The translations under genes and the position numbers were made by a program. The notes beneath the pieces are model-generated. The model did not search any database. It had not been told where the DNA came from and saw nothing but the letters and a program-made list of their open reading frames with translations. From Chitinophagaceae bacterium (GTDB lineage: Bacteria; Bacteroidota; Bacteroidia; Chitinophagales; Chitinophagaceae), in assembly GCA_003509845.1 (NCBI GenBank), contig DOMR01000102.1, positions 3,101 to 20,533 on the forward strand: DNA of 17,433 bases. Reading direction: 5' to 3'. Shown here in pieces: positions 1-7,281 of this stretch; the stretch's first letter is position 1, and each line of letters opens with the position of its first letter.

Positions 1-480
1 GATCATCCAACCGAAAAGAATAATTTGATACAAATTTTAGGTGCTGATGTGACCCTATTATTTGAACAAAGTCCGGAGGATAAACTTAATTATATTCAAC
101 AGCTTCAATCGCAAGGTCGCAAAGTGATGATGGTAGGGGATGGTTTAAATGATGCAGGTGCTTTGCAAAAAAGTAATGTAGGGATAGCCGTGACTGATCA
201 ATCCCATTTATTCACCCCAGCAAGTGATGCCATTTTAGCAGGGGAGCAAATGAGTGTTCTTGATGAATTAATCAATTATGCAAAAAAAGCAAAATTAATT
301 ATCATACTCATTTTTAGCTTATCTATAATTTATAATATAGTAGGCATGTATTTTGCGACAAGCGCCCAATTGTCCCCGATGGTTGCGGCTATATTAATGC
401 CCATTAGCTCAATAAGCATTGTGGCGCTTTCTGCATTGCTTTCATTTCTGTTTTCGTCTACAATCAGATCTAAGAACTGA
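1..480 (+). CDS. ccoI: Copper-translocating P-type ATPase (CcoI/FixI/CopA-like), C-terminal fragment
   Basis: This is the last 159 residues of a heavy-metal P1B-type ATPase. The reading frame is open to the first base, so the start lies outside the window. The hinge motif MVGDGLNDAGAL is the P-domain signature of P-type ATPases (GDGxNDxxAL). It is followed by a conserved GIAV segment and then two C-terminal membrane helices, as expected for the final pair in this family. The phosphorylation site and CPC metal motif would lie upstream and cannot be seen. Directly before ccoS and the oxidase genes, it is best read as CcoI, which supplies copper for the CuB centre of cbb3 oxidase. A general CopA-type copper exporter is the alternative. 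Confidence 0.9.
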   Translation, partial: DHPTEKNNLIQILGADVTLLFEQSPEDKLNYIQQLQSQGRKVMMVGDGLNDAGALQKSNVGIAVTDQSHLFTPASDAILAGEQMSVLDELINYAKKAKLIIILIFSLSIIYNIVGMYFATSAQLSPMVAAILMPISSISIVALSALLSFLFSSTIRSKN

Positions 481-498
481 TATATATCATCTTTTGCT

Positions 499-512
499 TT
501 GACCTATGTCAT
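499..512 (+). promoter_or_regulatory. Candidate Crp/Fnr-family operator upstream of the cco operon
   Basis: The sequence TTGAC-CTAT-GTCAT is an inverted repeat of the Crp/Fnr type (TGA-N6-TCA core), with one mismatch in the outermost base. Its centre lies about 41 bases upstream of the start expected from the TAGATTTG element at 535-542. This is the usual class II activator position. No TTTG -33 element is found at the normal distance, which fits a promoter that depends on an activator. The Crp-like regulator at 7282-8343 has the Glu and Arg recognition-helix residues that read TGA/TCA half-sites, so it is the obvious candidate to bind here. The site is read from sequence; binding is inference. 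Confidence 0.6.
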
Positions 513-534
513 TAGGAAAAATGAACATTCCTGC

Positions 535-542
535 TAGATTTG
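535..542 (+). promoter_or_regulatory. Candidate -7 promoter element (TAGATTTG) for ccoS and downstream genes
   Basis: TAGATTTG is an exact match to the Bacteroidota -7 consensus TAnnTTTG. Transcription would begin near 546-548, leaving an untranslated leader of only about 12 bases before the ccoS start at 559. It lies in the 78-base gap between ccoI and ccoS, so the oxidase genes may be transcribed separately from ccoI. Confidence 0.55.
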
Positions 543-558
543 TCTCAAATATATTTTC

Positions 559-765
559 ATGGGTGTTATAGTATTATTAATCATTGTAAGTGTTGTTGTA
601 GCAGGCGGCTTTTTAATTGCTTTTTTATGGTCTGTGAAAACGGGGCAAATGGAAGACGATTATACACCTTCTGTTCGAATACTTTTTGATACTGAAGTCA
701 AATTGACGGCAAATAGGGCCATTACAAAAAAAGAAGTAAACATAAATAATCATTTACCTAAATAA
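559..765 (+). CDS. ccoS: Cytochrome cbb3 oxidase maturation protein CcoS
   Basis: This 68-residue protein has one N-terminal membrane helix (about residues 3-25). A short cytosolic tail follows containing SVKTGQMEDDYTPSVRILFD, which matches the CcoS pattern of a Gly-Gln/acidic stretch followed by RILFD. CcoS is required to insert cofactors (heme b and copper) into the catalytic subunit of cbb3 oxidase. It sits between the copper ATPase gene and ccoNO, the standard ccoI-ccoS arrangement. The start follows a likely promoter closely, and no strong Shine-Dalgarno sequence is visible. The C-terminal tail after the RILFD region is lysine- and asparagine-rich and not diagnostic. Confidence 0.9.
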   Translation: MGVIVLLIIVSVVVAGGFLIAFLWSVKTGQMEDDYTPSVRILFDTEVKLTANRAITKKEVNINNHLPK

Positions 766-806
766 TAATTAAAGCTTGATCATCATTAACCATTTAAATT
801 AACCTT

Positions 807-2924
807 ATGCAAGTAGAAAGTTTTCAGTATGACAATAAAACAGTAAGGAATTTTGCTATTGCCACGATCATCTGGGGTGTTGTAGGAATGACGGTGGGAT
901 TATGGGTAGCATTGCAGTTGGTTTATCCCACAATATTAAACTTACAACCGTATTTCAATTTTGGACGCATCAGACCATTGCATACGAATGCGGTCATTTT
1001 TGCCTTTGTTGGAAATGCCATGTTTATGGGGGTGTATTATTCATTACAGCGCTTATTAAAAGCGAGGATGTTTAGTGATGTATTAAGTAAGATACATTTT
1101 TGGGGTTGGCAATTAATTATTGTTGCTGCAGCAATTACATTGCCTTTGGGACTTTCTACTGCAAAAGAATATGCAGAATTAGAATGGCCCATCGATATTG
1201 CAATTACATTAATATGGGTGGTGTTTGGATTTAATATGTTTGCGACCATAATAAAAAGAAGAGAACGTCATTTATATGTTGCAGTTTGGTTTTACATCGC
1301 CACATTTGTTACGGTTGCGGTATTGCATTTAGTGAATTCATTTGAATTGCCAGTTACCTTATTTAAAAGTTATAGTTGGTATGCGGGTGTGCAAGATGCT
1401 TTAGTTCAATGGTGGTATGGGCATAATGCGGTTGCTTTTTTCCTAACGACGCCATTTTTAGGTTTGATGTATTATTTTTTACCTAAAGCCGCGAATAGGC
1501 CAGTGTTTTCTTATAAATTATCTATCATCCACTTTTGGGCGTTGATCTTTTTATATATCTGGGCGGGACCACACCATTTGTTATACACTGCTTTACCTAA
1601 TTGGGCGCAAAGCTTAGGTATCGTTTTTAGTTTTATGTTGATATTTCCAAGTTGGGGTGGTATGATTAATGGATTACTTACTTTACGCGGGGCTTGGGAT
1701 AAAGTAAGGGAAGATGTTATTTTGAAATTTATGGTGGTTGCAGTTACTGCATATGGGATGTCCACTTTTGAAGGACCGATGTTGTCATTAAAAAGTATAA
1801 ATGCAGTAGCACATTTTTCTGATTGGATTATTGCACATGTGCACATTGGTGGATTAGGTTGGAACGGGATGCTTACTTTTGGAATCATCTATTGGTTATT
1901 ACCAAGAATTTACAAAACCGAATTATATTCTAAAAAATTAGCCAATATCCATTTTTGGTTGGCAACATTGGGCATATTATTTTATGCAATACCCATGTAT
2001 TGGGCAGGTTGGCAACAGGTTGCCATGTGGAAGCAATTCACACCAAGTGGTCAATTAAAATATCAATTTTTAGAAACCGTAACCTATATGGCACCATTTT
2101 ATGCAATGAGGGCAATCGGGGGCATATTGTATTTAACGGGTGCAATTATAGGTATGGTTAATTTCTTTAAAACAATGAGTAAAGGTACTTTAGAAGCAAA
2201 TGAAGCTGCAGAGGCGCCTGCTTTGGAGAAAACCTATACAAAGCATGATGGAGAGCATTGGCATCGTTGGATTGAGCGAAAGCCTACGCCATTTTTGTTA
2301 TTATCCTTAGTTGTGATTTTAATTGGCGGTTTAGTTGAATTAGTCCCTACGTTTTTAGTAAAATCAAATATCCCAACTATTTCAAGTGTAAAACCTTATA
2401 CACCATTAGAGTTGCAAGGAAGAGATATTTATACAAGAGAAGGTTGTTATACCTGTCACTCTCAAATGATTCGTCCATTTAGAAGTGAAACTGAGCGATA
2501 TGGTGAGTATAGTAAAGCAGGTGAGTTTGTGTATGATCATCCATTTCAATGGGGTAGTAAGCGAACCGGTCCAGATTTGGCAAGGGAAGGTGTTGGTAAT
2601 TTGAAAAAATCAAATTCTTGGCATTATAATCATTTGGAAGAACCTGGTGCAATATCAACGGGTTCAGTCATGCCTTCTTATTCATTTTTAATTGATGATA
2701 ATTTAGATACGGCATCCACGCCACTGAAGATTAATGCGATGCGCACATTAGGAGTTCCATACGATGCTAATTATGGAAGTAAAGCTAATGCAGATTTAAT
2801 GCTACAAGCCAAATTGATTTCAGATGATTTGCAAAAGGAGGGCATTAAAGTTGCACCTAATAAAGAGATTATTGCGTTAATCGCTTATTTGCAAAGATTA
2901 GGGGCAGACATTACAAAAAAATAA
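807..2924 (+). CDS. ccoNO: Cytochrome cbb3 oxidase, fused catalytic subunit I and mono-heme subunit II (CcoNO)
   Basis: This 705-residue fusion carries both core subunits of the cbb3 oxygen reductase. Residues 1 to about 480 are CcoN, a polytopic heme-copper oxidase subunit. H59 is a candidate low-spin heme ligand. H206 (in WYGHN) and H256-H257 (in GPHHLLY) are the expected CuB ligands. H344 and H346 (HVHIGG) are the heme ligands. A charged linker follows, then a membrane helix (about 497-519), then a CcoO cytochrome c domain. The latter has CYTCH at 547-551 and a likely axial Met at 622 (GSVMPSYSF). CcoN and CcoO are separate proteins in Proteobacteria; the fusion is known from Bacteroidota. 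The gene lies 41 bases after ccoS and is presumably in the same transcript. Confidence 0.96.
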   Translation: MQVESFQYDNKTVRNFAIATIIWGVVGMTVGLWVALQLVYPTILNLQPYFNFGRIRPLHTNAVIFAFVGNAMFMGVYYSLQRLLKARMFSDVLSKIHFWGWQLIIVAAAITLPLGLSTAKEYAELEWPIDIAITLIWVVFGFNMFATIIKRRERHLYVAVWFYIATFVTVAVLHLVNSFELPVTLFKSYSWYAGVQDALVQWWYGHNAVAFFLTTPFLGLMYYFLPKAANRPVFSYKLSIIHFWALIFLYIWAGPHHLLYTALPNWAQSLGIVFSFMLIFPSWGGMINGLLTLRGAWDKVREDVILKFMVVAVTAYGMSTFEGPMLSLKSINAVAHFSDWIIAHVHIGGLGWNGMLTFGIIYWLLPRIYKTELYSKKLANIHFWLATLGILFYAIPMYWAGWQQVAMWKQFTPSGQLKYQFLETVTYMAPFYAMRAIGGILYLTGAIIGMVNFFKTMSKGTLEANEAAEAPALEKTYTKHDGEHWHRWIERKPTPFLLLSLVVILIGGLVELVPTFLVKSNIPTISSVKPYTPLELQGRDIYTREGCYTCHSQMIRPFRSETERYGEYSKAGEFVYDHPFQWGSKRTGPDLAREGVGNLKKSNSWHYNHLEEPGAISTGSVMPSYSFLIDDNLDTASTPLKINAMRTLGVPYDANYGSKANADLMLQAKLISDDLQKEGIKVAPNKEIIALIAYLQRLGADITKK

Positions 2925-2943
2925 ACAATATAAATAAATCATC

Positions 2944-3111
2944 ATGTACAGTTTTATAAAAAAATATACCGAAACAATGCAGGATCAGAATGTATATCCG
3001 CTTTTTTCATTGTTGGTTTTTGTTGCATTTTTTATAGGTGTTTTATGGTATGTAAAAGTGCTGGACAATAAGCAAGTGGATAGAATTAAAAATTTACCCC
3101 TAGAACAATAA
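2944..3111 (+). CDS. ccoQ: Small CcoQ-like cbb3 oxidase subunit
   Basis: This open frame encodes 55 residues from an ATG 19 bases after the ccoNO stop codon. It has a short charged N-terminus, one membrane helix (about residues 18-36, from YPLFSLL to GVLWYV) and a charged tail (DNKQVDRIKN). Size, topology and position between ccoNO and ccoP match CcoQ (FixQ), a small subunit that stabilises the oxidase complex. Sequence conservation in CcoQ is low, so the assignment rests mainly on context. The frame falls below common length cut-offs for gene calling and is easily missed. Confidence 0.78.
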   Translation: MYSFIKKYTETMQDQNVYPLFSLLVFVAFFIGVLWYVKVLDNKQVDRIKNLPLEQ

Positions 3112-3135
3112 TAAATTAATCTAAAAACATTTTTT

Positions 3136-4302
3136 ATGTTAAAAAATAAAAATAATTTTCTATTGTTATTGGCTAGCTTGGTTTCAGTAGCATCAATAGC
3201 ACAAACAAATACAATTGCGGTAAAGCCGGCAACTACAAATTATATGGAAGTGCTAATGATTACAGTAGCATTGCTATTGGTAGTCGTTATATGGGTATTG
3301 GCGAATGTTTTGATGATGGTATCAAAAAAAGCAGTACAAATTTCTAAAGCCGCTGGGTCAAAAGTGGGAATGATATTTGTAATTGCGATGGGATCATTAT
3401 TTTCAAAAAACTTATCAGCGCAAGCCACTTCTGCTATAACTGATACGACGAAGGCGGTTGCTACCGATTTTTATGGTGGCTTATCTTACAATACTTTTTG
3501 GACAATGGCATCGGTCATTTTTTTGGAATTATTAATTGTTTTTTTACTCGTTTTATTTATTAGAAATATTTTTAGGGCAATTCATCCAAAAGAAAAAATA
3601 ATCGTTGCTGGTAAAGCGCAAACTGATTCCTGGTTGCTCAAAACATGGCACAAATTAGATAAACAATTTTTTACAAAAGCGGTTCCATTAGAAAAGGAAG
3701 CCGATATGCTGTTGGATCATAACTATGATGGCATCAAGGAATTGGACAATGCTTTACCTCCATGGTGGAAATATGGTTTTTATATCACTATAGTAGTGGC
3801 CGTATTTTACATTTTAAAGTTTGAAGTATGGCATACTGGTATGAATCCAACAGAGGAGTACAATACGGAAATGACTATTGCTAAAACTGAAACAGATGCT
3901 TATTTGGCTTCAGCAAAGGAAAATGTGGATGAGAATTCAGTGACCGACTTGGATGCCGCGGGTAATGCTGCTGGTAAAGCAATATTTGCTAAAACCTGTG
4001 TACCATGTCATTTGGCGGAAGGGCAGGGATTAGTAGGACCCAATTTAACAGATGAATATTGGATTCATGGCGGCGGCATAAAGGATATTTTTAAAATTAT
4101 CAAATATGGGTTCCCTGATAAGGGTATGCAGTCATGGCAATCCACGTATTCCCCTGTGCAAATGCAACAATTGGCAAGCTATATTAGAAGTTTAAAAGGG
4201 ACCAATCCGCCAAATCCAAAAGCGCCTCAAGGGGATTTGTATAAAGAAGTAGCTGTCTCAATGGATAGTTCAGCAAAAGGAAAAATTAATGATGCAAAAT
4301 AA
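3136..4302 (+). CDS. ccoP: Cytochrome cbb3 oxidase subunit III (CcoP), mono-heme with extended N-terminus
   Basis: The 388-residue protein contains a CcoP N-terminal signature: an acidic YDGIKELDNALPPWW segment at about 197-211, then a membrane helix at about 212-230. A single cytochrome c domain follows, with CVPCH at 288-292 and a likely axial Met at 331 (DKGMQSW). Proteobacterial CcoP has two heme c domains; only one is present here. Ahead of the CcoP core are about 190 extra residues. They hold a signal-like hydrophobic N-terminus (7-23, ending SIAQ) and further hydrophobic segments at about 38-60, 78-96 and 121-146. CcoP passes electrons from soluble or membrane donors to CcoO. Its 3' end overlaps the ccoG start by 14 bases, suggesting translational coupling. 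Confidence 0.93.
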   Translation: MLKNKNNFLLLLASLVSVASIAQTNTIAVKPATTNYMEVLMITVALLLVVVIWVLANVLMMVSKKAVQISKAAGSKVGMIFVIAMGSLFSKNLSAQATSAITDTTKAVATDFYGGLSYNTFWTMASVIFLELLIVFLLVLFIRNIFRAIHPKEKIIVAGKAQTDSWLLKTWHKLDKQFFTKAVPLEKEADMLLDHNYDGIKELDNALPPWWKYGFYITIVVAVFYILKFEVWHTGMNPTEEYNTEMTIAKTETDAYLASAKENVDENSVTDLDAAGNAAGKAIFAKTCVPCHLAEGQGLVGPNLTDEYWIHGGGIKDIFKIIKYGFPDKGMQSWQSTYSPVQMQQLASYIRSLKGTNPPNPKAPQGDLYKEVAVSMDSSAKGKINDAK

Positions 4303-5722
4303 TTCTATAAATGAATCGGAAAGTATTGCGAATTATAAAAAAGACGCTTTAGACCAAACCTTTAGAGATGCTGTTTCTACGATAAGCAAGGAAGGAAACA
4401 GAAACTATGTAGTTCCACAAAAACCAAAGGGGCGGCTATATAATTTAAGATCCTATTTTAGTTATTTTTATTTGATTTTATTTTTCACATTACCTTTCAT
4501 TAAGGTAGAAGGAGAGCCCTTGTTCTTATTTAATGTGTTGGAACGGAAGTTTATATTTTTCAGTAAAATATTTTGGCCACAGGATTTTTTCATTTTTGCT
4601 ATTGGGTTATTGACCTTTATTGTTTTTGTGATTCTGTTTACAGTTGCGTTTGGTAGAATATTCTGTGGCTGGGCTTGTCCACAAACCATTTTTATGGAAA
4701 TGGTATTTCGTAAAATTGAATATTTTATTGACGGTGATGCGAATCAACAAAAAAAGTTGAAAGCGATGCCTTGGAATACAGAAAAGGTGGTAAAAAGGGT
4801 AACTAAAATTTTTGTTTTCTTTTCATTATCATTTTTAATTGCTAATTTCTTTTTAGGTTATATCATTGGTATTGATGAAGTTGGTGTATTAATTAAAGAA
4901 GGAATTTTTGTTCACTTTGGCACTTTTAGTGCTTTGGTCATTTTTACCTTGGTTTTTTTCTTTGTCTATTATTGGTTTAGAGAACAGGCATGTATCATCG
5001 TATGTCCTTATGGTCGATTGCAGGGGGTATTGTTGGATCGAAACTCAATTTTAGTTGCCTATGATTATGTAAGGGGAGAGCCGAGAGGTAAGTTGTCAGA
5101 TACATCAACTAGTAAAGGAGATTGTGTGAATTGTCATGCTTGTGTTCGTGTATGTCCAACCGGTATTGATATCCGAAATGGAACGCAGTTAGAGTGTGTC
5201 AATTGTACTGCTTGTATTGATGCTTGTGATGAAATCATGGATCACGTCAATAAACCCAAAGGTTTAATAAGATATGCCTCAGAAAATGGGATAGCTTTAA
5301 AAGAGAAAATGACTTACACATGGAGGTTGAAATTGTATACCCTTGTTTTGAGTCTGCTATTAATTTTTTTAGGGGTGTTGTTAGTTACAAGAGCCGATGT
5401 TGCAGCTAGAATTATGAGAACGCCAGGACAAACCTATCAATTACTAGCAGATGATAAGATCAGTAATTTGTATAACATAAAATTGGTCAATAAAACGAGG
5501 AAAAATATTCATTTGGACTTAAAATTGGAGAATATCAAAGGTGAAATTAATCAAGTAGGGGTGGTTGACGTTCCAAAGGAATCCTATTTTCAAACCAGTT
5601 TTTTTATCACATTAAAAAATGAACAATTAAAGGCGAGAAAAACAAAAGTTAAGATTGGTATTTACGAAAACGGTAAAAAAATGGATGTTTTAACTGCAAT
5701 TTTTTTGGGACCATCAATTTAA
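4289..5722 (+). CDS. ccoG: CcoG (FixG/RdxA-like) polyferredoxin of cbb3 oxidase assembly
   Basis: This 477-residue membrane protein has several hydrophobic helices in its N-terminal half. They carry the CGWACPQT motif and a later CIIVCPYGR motif typical of the NapH/CcoG family. Two 4Fe-4S ferredoxin motifs follow: cysteines 279, 282, 285 and 289, and cysteines 303, 306, 309 and 313. After another membrane helix (about 350-368) comes a periplasmic Ig-like domain, the normal FixG C-terminus. CcoG acts as a Cu(II) reductase in cbb3 oxidase biogenesis, feeding Cu(I) to the CcoI pathway. The start overlaps the end of ccoP. Two ATG codons are adjacent (4289 and 4292), and an AAAAGGA stretch upstream may serve as a ribosome-binding site. 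Confidence 0.94.
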   Translation: MMQNNSINESESIANYKKDALDQTFRDAVSTISKEGNRNYVVPQKPKGRLYNLRSYFSYFYLILFFTLPFIKVEGEPLFLFNVLERKFIFFSKIFWPQDFFIFAIGLLTFIVFVILFTVAFGRIFCGWACPQTIFMEMVFRKIEYFIDGDANQQKKLKAMPWNTEKVVKRVTKIFVFFSLSFLIANFFLGYIIGIDEVGVLIKEGIFVHFGTFSALVIFTLVFFFVYYWFREQACIIVCPYGRLQGVLLDRNSILVAYDYVRGEPRGKLSDTSTSKGDCVNCHACVRVCPTGIDIRNGTQLECVNCTACIDACDEIMDHVNKPKGLIRYASENGIALKEKMTYTWRLKLYTLVLSLLLIFLGVLLVTRADVAARIMRTPGQTYQLLADDKISNLYNIKLVNKTRKNIHLDLKLENIKGEINQVGVVDVPKESYFQTSFFITLKNEQLKARKTKVKIGIYENGKKMDVLTAIFLGPSI

Positions 5723-5733
5723 AAAATATAATC

Positions 5734-6171
5734 ATGAAATTTAATTGGGGACATAAAATATTGATTGTGTATTTGGTTTTTGTTGGCGGCATATTATTGC
5801 TTGTCTTTAAATCATCGCAGCAAAAATTTGATTTGGTTCAGCAAGACTATTATGGTGCTGAATTAAAATACCAGGAAGTAATTAATGCAACAAAGCATGC
5901 ATCTGAATTAGGCATAGACTTGGGTTTGGTAGTGAGAGGAAGTTTTTTACACATCACATTGCCACCCATTTTCCAGCAATCGGAGACCAAGGGGGAGGTT
6001 CATTTGTATTGTATTGCAGACGAAAAGGGGGATTTGAAAAAAAAATTTAAGTCGAATAATGGGGAATTTGATTTGGAGCTATTAACAACAATGAAAGGAA
6101 ATTATACTTTAAAATTAACGGTACAGAATAGAGGAGTAGATTATTATTTTGAAAAAAAAATATTGCTATAA
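5734..6171 (+). CDS. ccoH: FixH/CcoH family cbb3 oxidase assembly protein
   Basis: The 145-residue protein has a short positive N-terminus (MKFNWGHK) and one membrane helix at about 8-27. A soluble domain of beta-rich appearance follows. An early QQDYYGAELKYQ segment matches the FixH pattern, in which a Tyr-Tyr/acidic stretch follows the helix. FixH/CcoH contacts CcoN and stabilises the assembling oxidase. It begins 11 bases after ccoG, the standard ccoGH order. The overall sequence is divergent, so family assignment rests on topology, the early motif and context. Confidence 0.87.
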   Translation: MKFNWGHKILIVYLVFVGGILLLVFKSSQQKFDLVQQDYYGAELKYQEVINATKHASELGIDLGLVVRGSFLHITLPPIFQQSETKGEVHLYCIADEKGDLKKKFKSNNGEFDLELLTTMKGNYTLKLTVQNRGVDYYFEKKILL

Positions 6172-6180
6172 GCAAAAATA

Positions 6181-6900
6181 ATGATGTCGTTAAACACCAT
6201 ATTTGAGATTGGCTTTTTTATGGGACTTATTGGAAGTGTTCATTGTATTGCTATGTGCGGCCCATTAGTGATGGCGTTACCTATTTCGCAGCAAACTAAT
6301 TTTCAAAAATGGCAATCTATTTTACTCTATCACGCAGGCAAAATTTCGAGCTATACTTTATTGGGAATTATATTTGGTTTATTTGGCAGTCAGTTGCCAT
6401 TGTACGGTGTCCAGGAAAATTTATCTATTGTTATGGGTAGCATTATGTTATTATATGTGGTTTATGTTTTTGTAATTAAACCAAAATTTATACCCAGATT
6501 TTTGCAATTTAATCTGTTATATACTTTTATTGTTAAAAAAATGGGACAGTTGTTTCAGCGTAAAAACAGAACAGTGTTTTATTTAATAGGTATTTTAAAT
6601 GGTTTACTCCCCTGTGGAATGATCTACGTTGCATTAACGTCTGCATTAGCAACACAAAATATTTTACAAGGGGGTTTGCTTATGGCATTTTTTGGTTTGG
6701 GCACCATGCCTGCATTACTAATGGTAGCTATTGGCGGGCAGTATTTTGGCTTGAATTTTAGAAAAAAAATACAAAACTTATTACCCGTATTTATTTTTAG
6801 TATGGGCGTATTGCTAATATTAAGAGGGATGAATTTAGGCATACCTTATTTAAGTCCACATTTAGGCATAGGTGCCGATAAAATTTCATGTCACAATTAA
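6181..6900 (+). CDS. Polytopic membrane protein of the DsbD_2 / TauE-SafE (UreH-like) type, probable copper or redox role in cbb3 assembly
   Basis: This 239-residue protein has about six hydrophobic helices. It carries an N-terminal GSVHCIAMCGPLVMALP motif (C22 and C26), a HAGKISSYTLLG motif (51-62) and a NGLLPCGMIYVAL motif (C145). These are the hallmarks of the family annotated as sulfite exporter TauE/SafE or as cytochrome c biogenesis DsbD-like transmembrane domain. The paired Cys residues in the membrane suit thiol-disulfide exchange or Cu(I) passage. It starts nine bases after ccoH, in the position where Bacteroidota cco operons often carry such a gene. A sulfite-export role is unlikely here. 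Two ATG codons are adjacent (6181, 6184), and the true start is uncertain by one residue. Confidence 0.82.
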   Translation: MMSLNTIFEIGFFMGLIGSVHCIAMCGPLVMALPISQQTNFQKWQSILLYHAGKISSYTLLGIIFGLFGSQLPLYGVQENLSIVMGSIMLLYVVYVFVIKPKFIPRFLQFNLLYTFIVKKMGQLFQRKNRTVFYLIGILNGLLPCGMIYVALTSALATQNILQGGLLMAFFGLGTMPALLMVAIGGQYFGLNFRKKIQNLLPVFIFSMGVLLILRGMNLGIPYLSPHLGIGADKISCHN

Positions 6901-6906
6901 CAAGCT

Positions 6907-7278
6907 ATGAATAAGGATATAATATATAAGGATTTAGATAGCTTATTAAACACACTGAATTTGATTCAGGAAGAGCAGACAGTAATTAAGCGAAAGCTTA
7001 GTGGCTTATTAGATCATGTAGTACCAAATCATTTTATAGATTGGGCGGAAGAAATACATCAGCAAATTTTGAATAGGGAAGTAGCACTTCAGCTGTTAAG
7101 AAAAGATATTATTGCACTAAAAAAAACAATAGTACAAAAAAAATCTATTATTTATTTTGTCAATAATCAATATGTAAAATTGATTATTAAATACAAAGAG
7201 CAAATAGCTTATTTAGAAAATGAATTCAAACTTTGGGCAAAAGTAACAGCAGAAAAATTTGATACAATTGTTGCGTAA
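6907..7278 (+). CDS. Small helical/coiled-coil protein of unknown function, last gene of the cco operon
   Basis: I do not recognise this 123-residue protein. It has no signal peptide, no membrane helix and no cysteine. It is rich in Leu, Ile, Lys, Glu and Gln and is predicted by eye to be almost entirely alpha-helical, with heptad-like patches around 10-30 and 75-115. It begins six bases after the preceding membrane-protein gene and ends three bases before the convergent regulator gene, so it is likely co-transcribed with the oxidase genes. Its codon use and AT content resemble its neighbours. A structural or regulatory helper role is possible, but nothing in the sequence fixes it. Confidence 0.75.
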   Translation: MNKDIIYKDLDSLLNTLNLIQEEQTVIKRKLSGLLDHVVPNHFIDWAEEIHQQILNREVALQLLRKDIIALKKTIVQKKSIIYFVNNQYVKLIIKYKEQIAYLENEFKLWAKVTAEKFDTIVA

Positions 7279-7281
7279 GGG

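Noticed and set aside
776..789. FNR-like sequence TTGAT-CATC-ATTAA before ccoNO
   Set aside because: One half-site is imperfect and the site is only 17 bases from the ccoNO start codon, too close for an activator of that gene. The site before ccoS is better placed.
1511..1888. A - strand open frame within ccoNO, and similar frames within other genes
   Set aside because: They lie wholly inside well-supported genes, show no recognisable domains and have no promoter or ribosome-binding signal.
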